Source: an uncultured Rhodobiaceae bacterium (lineage in GTDB: Archaea; Thermoplasmatota; Poseidoniia; Poseidoniales; Poseidoniaceae). From it: a DNA stretch of 24,294 bases. The stretch spans positions 1 to 24,294 of the forward strand of contig CALDQY010000049.1 of NCBI GenBank assembly GCA_937911445.1, given 5' to 3'. Within the stretch, counting starts at the first letter, position 1. The number at the start of each line of letters is the position of its first letter. Made by a program: the position numbers and the translations under genes. This document shows, piece by piece, positions 21,463 to 24,294 of the stretch. The notes beneath the pieces were generated by a model. It had not been told where the DNA came from. It did no database searches and worked only from the letters and a program-made list of their open reading frames with translations.

Positions 21463-24294
21463 TTCAATCGACGCTTTATTCCTGCCCCGATGAGAGCAAG
21501 GATTACTACAGTCAATCCAGCATGGACAATGACCTCTTCGGCTTCATACCGTTCCGTCAGATAGTTAACCTCTGGTGTAATTGAATACAGTATTGCCCCA
21601 TTACCTGGTCCGCCACCTCCTTGGCCGCCACCAGGGCCACCTCCTTGGCCGCCACCAACGTCTTGAGCGCCGAGATCTGCAATGCCATGATAACACAAGA
21701 GGAAGTACGGGAATCCAATCATGCCGACAGTCTGCCCATTGGTGTCAGTAACCATTGTTGGGGAGCCAGACAAGGGCGTGCTAACGTAATGGTATATCCC
21801 CTCTGGATATTCAGGTGTAGGTCCGAATCTTCCGTTGCATTCGTCCAAGTCGCCAGCGCCCTCAACGTAGTTCCAATCGTCGATTCCATTGTAACCTTGA
21901 TCGCCTCCGTCTTGCGTTCGCTCGATAACATAGGAAGAAGTAATTGCAGTCAATGCTGATTGGTCATCATTGTATCCATACATACCATAAATCGGGTAGC
22001 CATCAAAAGCCCATCCAATAATAGGGCTATGTTGGTCATTTTGTATTTTCGAAATGTCATAGTCGTCCATCGACTCGCCTGCTGCTGGCTCCCAATAAAC
22101 GCAATTCGCATCGTAATGGTAGTGGTATCCATTTGGACCAGCAGAATGCCCAGTACACCACCCGAGTACAATGGGCTGACGATTTTCATTGAAATAATCG
22201 AAATGGAGAGCTACAGCATCCCCGCCAGGGCCTTCCTCTGGTCCAAAGATTGGTGCTCCATTTACCGACATGGCTACTGCTCCACGGTCCGGAACGCACT
22301 CCCATCGACCAGCAGATGCTGGACAGTTTGTCGAATCATGTCCTCCCGTTGTATCATTCACAGGATTGAGTGGAAATGTTGAGGTATAATCCATATCTTG
22401 TGCACAGCATCCCATCGTACTCAAAAAATCGTGATTTGGAATTCCATTGCTTTGGACAATCATGTTCCCATTTTCGACGGTCACGGATACTTCGCATTTG
22501 AACCAAGGGCCAGAACCGCTGCCACCGGGGCTGTTCACACCATTGGTGTTTGCTGTGTAGCCGTTTCCATCACCATTGTAATCCTTTACCCACGGGCCTT
22601 GCCCATCAACGCAAAGCCATGACTCCGTCGGGTCATAAGTAGCAATACCGTCCCGAATGAACGTTAGAATCCTATCGAAATGTTCGTCGTTTTCGTATGG
22701 TAAATGGTGATCTGCTGTTTGACTGTGTAAATCTAGCGAACCTGAAAACTTAGCTGCGAGCGCAGGAGCCATGTCCTTGAACCATTGATCATTCTCCCCT
22801 GAAAAGACCATTGCGGGCGTAGTGAATGGTTCAACGGCTTCAATGGTATCGATAAGTCCTTCATGAGAAGTTGGCAGATACCCATTGTACATCATAACTC
22901 GATTAAACGTATTTTCAGTATTTGCAAGATACACTGGAATCATTGCTGCGCCTTGCGAGTATCCCAATAGTGCGTAAAATGGGCCTTGTTCTGCTACAAC
23001 TTGATCAAGGTAGGAAATGGATGTATCGGCCCAATCTGGACTCGTAGTCGGCTCACCTTTCCCACCTGGTGGATCTCGAATCCATACGTTGTTGCTCTCT
23101 GGCGTACTTGCAAAGACAAATTCAAATTCAGGTAGAGCATCTACTAAATCTTGCATCCCTTGCTGTGATGCCAGTGCAGATGCTGTCTCACCGCCACCAT
23201 GCAGAGCTAAGATCTTATTCGAAGTTACCACTGGCTCTCCTTGGTCGAGTGGGCATCCGGCTGCGTCAACCGTTTCGCCAAGTGGTGTGTTCGGACACTG
23301 ATCGATGTTGTCTGTAATCCCATCACCATCCGTATCCCGCTGGGAGCCTGAGCAGCCGCTCGAGTCTACTTGCTCTCCATTAGGCGTGTTTGGACATTGA
23401 TCGATAGCATTACTGATACCGTCATCATCAGAATCGAGTTGGTGTTGTGAACAACCATCTGCGTTCGGGATTTGATTTGAAGGGGTCTCTGGACAAAGGT
23501 CTGCGTTGTTCATGACACCGTCTCCATCTGAATCGGTTTCAGAATCGGAGCATCCTGTTCCGTAAACGGGTTCATCGGGCGGTGTTGAGTCGCAATCATC
23601 TTCCAAATCCGGTATCCCGTCGTTATCTGAATCCGTCTGTGAAGGTGTGATGGGTAAATCAACTCGCAAAGATTGGGATGATGTAGTAAAAAGCCCGCAA
23701 TCTGCGATGAGGTCACCTTTGTTGTTCACTTCAGAAACATCGAGGGTAATGGTAAAGGTACCAACAACTGGATCTACTTCACCTAGAATTGAGTTTGATG
23801 AACTTGTTCCTAATGGATGGTAGATTATTGAACATGTTTCGGGGAATTGGTGAAGCATTGCGCCAGAAACGATGCCAATGGAACTATTTTCTTCTGGCTC
23901 TGTCCACTGAAAGACAATTGAAACCGCTCGTTCAAGTGGTGATGAAACGACGAACTCGATTACTTTCTCAGTTGTTTCGGATTCTGTATCAATTGCCCGG
24001 ATTTGAACAATCCATTCTCCGGGAAGAGATTCTGGGAATTCAATGCTCCAGAAACCGTTCGCTTCGGTTTGTGTGGTAATGGTGTCGATGTAGACTGAGA
24101 AATCCAGATCAAGCATCGTGACTTCGACAGTCGTTCTACCTTCATCAACAATGTACCCTTCCAGAGAATGATTGGTTCCTGTCCATTCTGAATAGTAATT
24201 TTCTACAAGTATCAGGGGTTCTGCATTCGTAATTTGAGGTTGGTTATTTTGGTCTCCTGTATCCGTGATTTCGATTTTTTCGCTCTCGCCTGCG
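21459..24294 (-). CDS. Surface protein: Ig-like, TSP3 repeats, FSH1-like hydrolase and YHYH domain (5'-truncated)
   Basis: The frame continues past the right edge (at least 944 codons visible), so the true start and any signal peptide lie outside. In order of translation: a beta-rich Ig-like part (about 24294-23650); four thrombospondin type-3 repeats with exactly 33-residue spacing (23238-23633); an FSH1-like serine hydrolase (about 22647-23219) with ALHGGG, the nucleophile motif GYSQGA, Asp in SGENDQWF and His in ADHHLPYE; then a YHYH domain (about 21681-22620) with GYHYHYDANC and FDGYPIYGMYG. A glycine-rich linker and a C-terminal helix with a basic end (KRRLK) anchor it to the membrane. 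The substrate is unknown. It overlaps the Sco1-like gene by 4 bp (GTGA). I do not know this domain combination. Confidence 0.88.
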   Translation of the reverse strand, partial: AGESEKIEITDTGDQNNQPQITNAEPLILVENYYSEWTGTNHSLEGYIVDEGRTTVEVTMLDLDFSVYIDTITTQTEANGFWSIEFPESLPGEWIVQIRAIDTESETTEKVIEFVVSSPLERAVSIVFQWTEPEENSSIGIVSGAMLHQFPETCSIIYHPLGTSSSNSILGEVDPVVGTFTITLDVSEVNNKGDLIADCGLFTTSSQSLRVDLPITPSQTDSDNDGIPDLEDDCDSTPPDEPVYGTGCSDSETDSDGDGVMNNADLCPETPSNQIPNADGCSQHQLDSDDDGISNAIDQCPNTPNGEQVDSSGCSGSQRDTDGDGITDNIDQCPNTPLGETVDAAGCPLDQGEPVVTSNKILALHGGGETASALASQQGMQDLVDALPEFEFVFASTPESNNVWIRDPPGGKGEPTTSPDWADTSISYLDQVVAEQGPFYALLGYSQGAAMIPVYLANTENTFNRVMMYNGYLPTSHEGLIDTIEAVEPFTTPAMVFSGENDQWFKDMAPALAAKFSGSLDLHSQTADHHLPYENDEHFDRILTFIRDGIATYDPTESWLCVDGQGPWVKDYNGDGNGYTANTNGVNSPGGSGSGPWFKCEVSVTVENGNMIVQSNGIPNHDFLSTMGCCAQDMDYTSTFPLNPVNDTTGGHDSTNCPASAGRWECVPDRGAVAMSVNGAPIFGPEEGPGGDAVALHFDYFNENRQPIVLGWCTGHSAGPNGYHYHYDANCVYWEPAAGESMDDYDISKIQNDQHSPIIGWAFDGYPIYGMYGYNDDQSALTAITSSYVIERTQDGGDQGYNGIDDWNYVEGAGDLDECNGRFGPTPEYPEGIYHYVSTPLSGSPTMVTDTNGQTVGMIGFPYFLLCYHGIADLGAQDVGGGQGGGPGGGQGGGGPGNGAILYSITPEVNYLTERYEAEEVIVHAGLTVVILALIGAGIKRRLK
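21612..21657 (-). repeat. 22-bp direct repeat in glycine-rich linker
   Basis: Two identical 22-base units (21612-21633 and 21636-21657), 24 bases apart, encode Gly/Gln/Pro-rich linker (GGGQGGGPGG type) of the surface protein. Such repeats are prone to slippage, so linker length may vary between strains. Confidence 0.8.
23238..23633 (-). repeat. Four 99-bp thrombospondin type-3 repeat units
   Basis: Four units with core DxDxDGxxDxxDxCPxTP...GC start exactly 33 residues apart. The last two are the most alike (both with IDQCPNTP), and the first is the most divergent (DDCDSTPP). The Asp-rich cores are expected to bind calcium and form a rigid spacer between the Ig-like part and the hydrolase domain. 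Confidence 0.9.

Noticed and set aside
23238..23633. Regular 99-bp periodicity that might suggest a CRISPR-like array
   Set aside because: It is coding: the period equals 33 residues of thrombospondin type-3 repeats, and the units are divergent at DNA level.

Overview
The window looks like a piece of a planktonic marine archaeal genome, most likely Marine Group II (Candidatus Poseidoniales, phylum Thermoplasmatota). The archaeal markers are direct. There is a geranylgeranylglyceryl-phosphate synthase and a geranylgeranyl-reductase-type flavoprotein for ether lipids. There is also the conserved run rpl18a (LX) - prefoldin alpha - ftsY. The assignment to Marine Group II is an inference from gene content: large secreted peptidases with thrombospondin type-3 repeats, many lipoprotein or C-terminally anchored surface proteins, and eukaryote-like metabolic enzymes. 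Coding density is very high. The longest gap without a gene is about 209 bp (8097-8305), and all four convergent gene pairs overlap at their 3' ends. I saw no tRNA, rRNA, CRISPR array, insertion sequence or integrase.

Left part (1-7095): an unrecognised large protein open at the left edge; a transsulfuration-type PLP enzyme and an EamA exporter on the minus strand; then a plus-strand run of geranylgeranyl reductase, a NagD-like HAD phosphatase, a NERD-domain nuclease-like protein and a SemiSWEET transporter, with overlaps or near-zero spacing that suggest one operon. Middle (7089-14596): eukaryotic-type glutamine synthetase (GSII), a secreted S15/CocE-like lipoprotein hydrolase, a eukaryotic-type orotidine-5'-phosphate decarboxylase coupled to a small membrane protein, a membrane-anchored degenerate receiver protein, and the minus-strand operon rpl18a-pfdA-ftsY-DUF1844, which has a clear TATA box about 29 nt from its first start codon.

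Right part (14693-24294): a 949-residue surface subtilase; a bacterial-type actin that most resembles MamK, followed by a 426-residue coiled-coil protein; GGGP synthase; then a Sco1-type copper-chaperone-like lipoprotein overlapping a very long surface protein that joins four TSP3 repeats, an FSH1-like serine hydrolase and a YHYH domain. That last gene runs off the right edge.

The most interesting part is the MamK-like actin plus coiled-coil pair (17630-20007), a candidate two-gene cytoskeletal module in an archaeon. Its intergenic gap carries a chain of mutually exclusive inverted repeats (0:1, 1:2, 2:3, 3:4), the last ending exactly at the start codon of the coiled-coil gene. Other points are the eukaryote-like GSII and OMP decarboxylase within about 3 kb, the latter lacking the usual phosphate-gripping arginine; the receiver domain without its phospho-acceptor aspartate; and the TSP3-hydrolase-YHYH/Sco pair.
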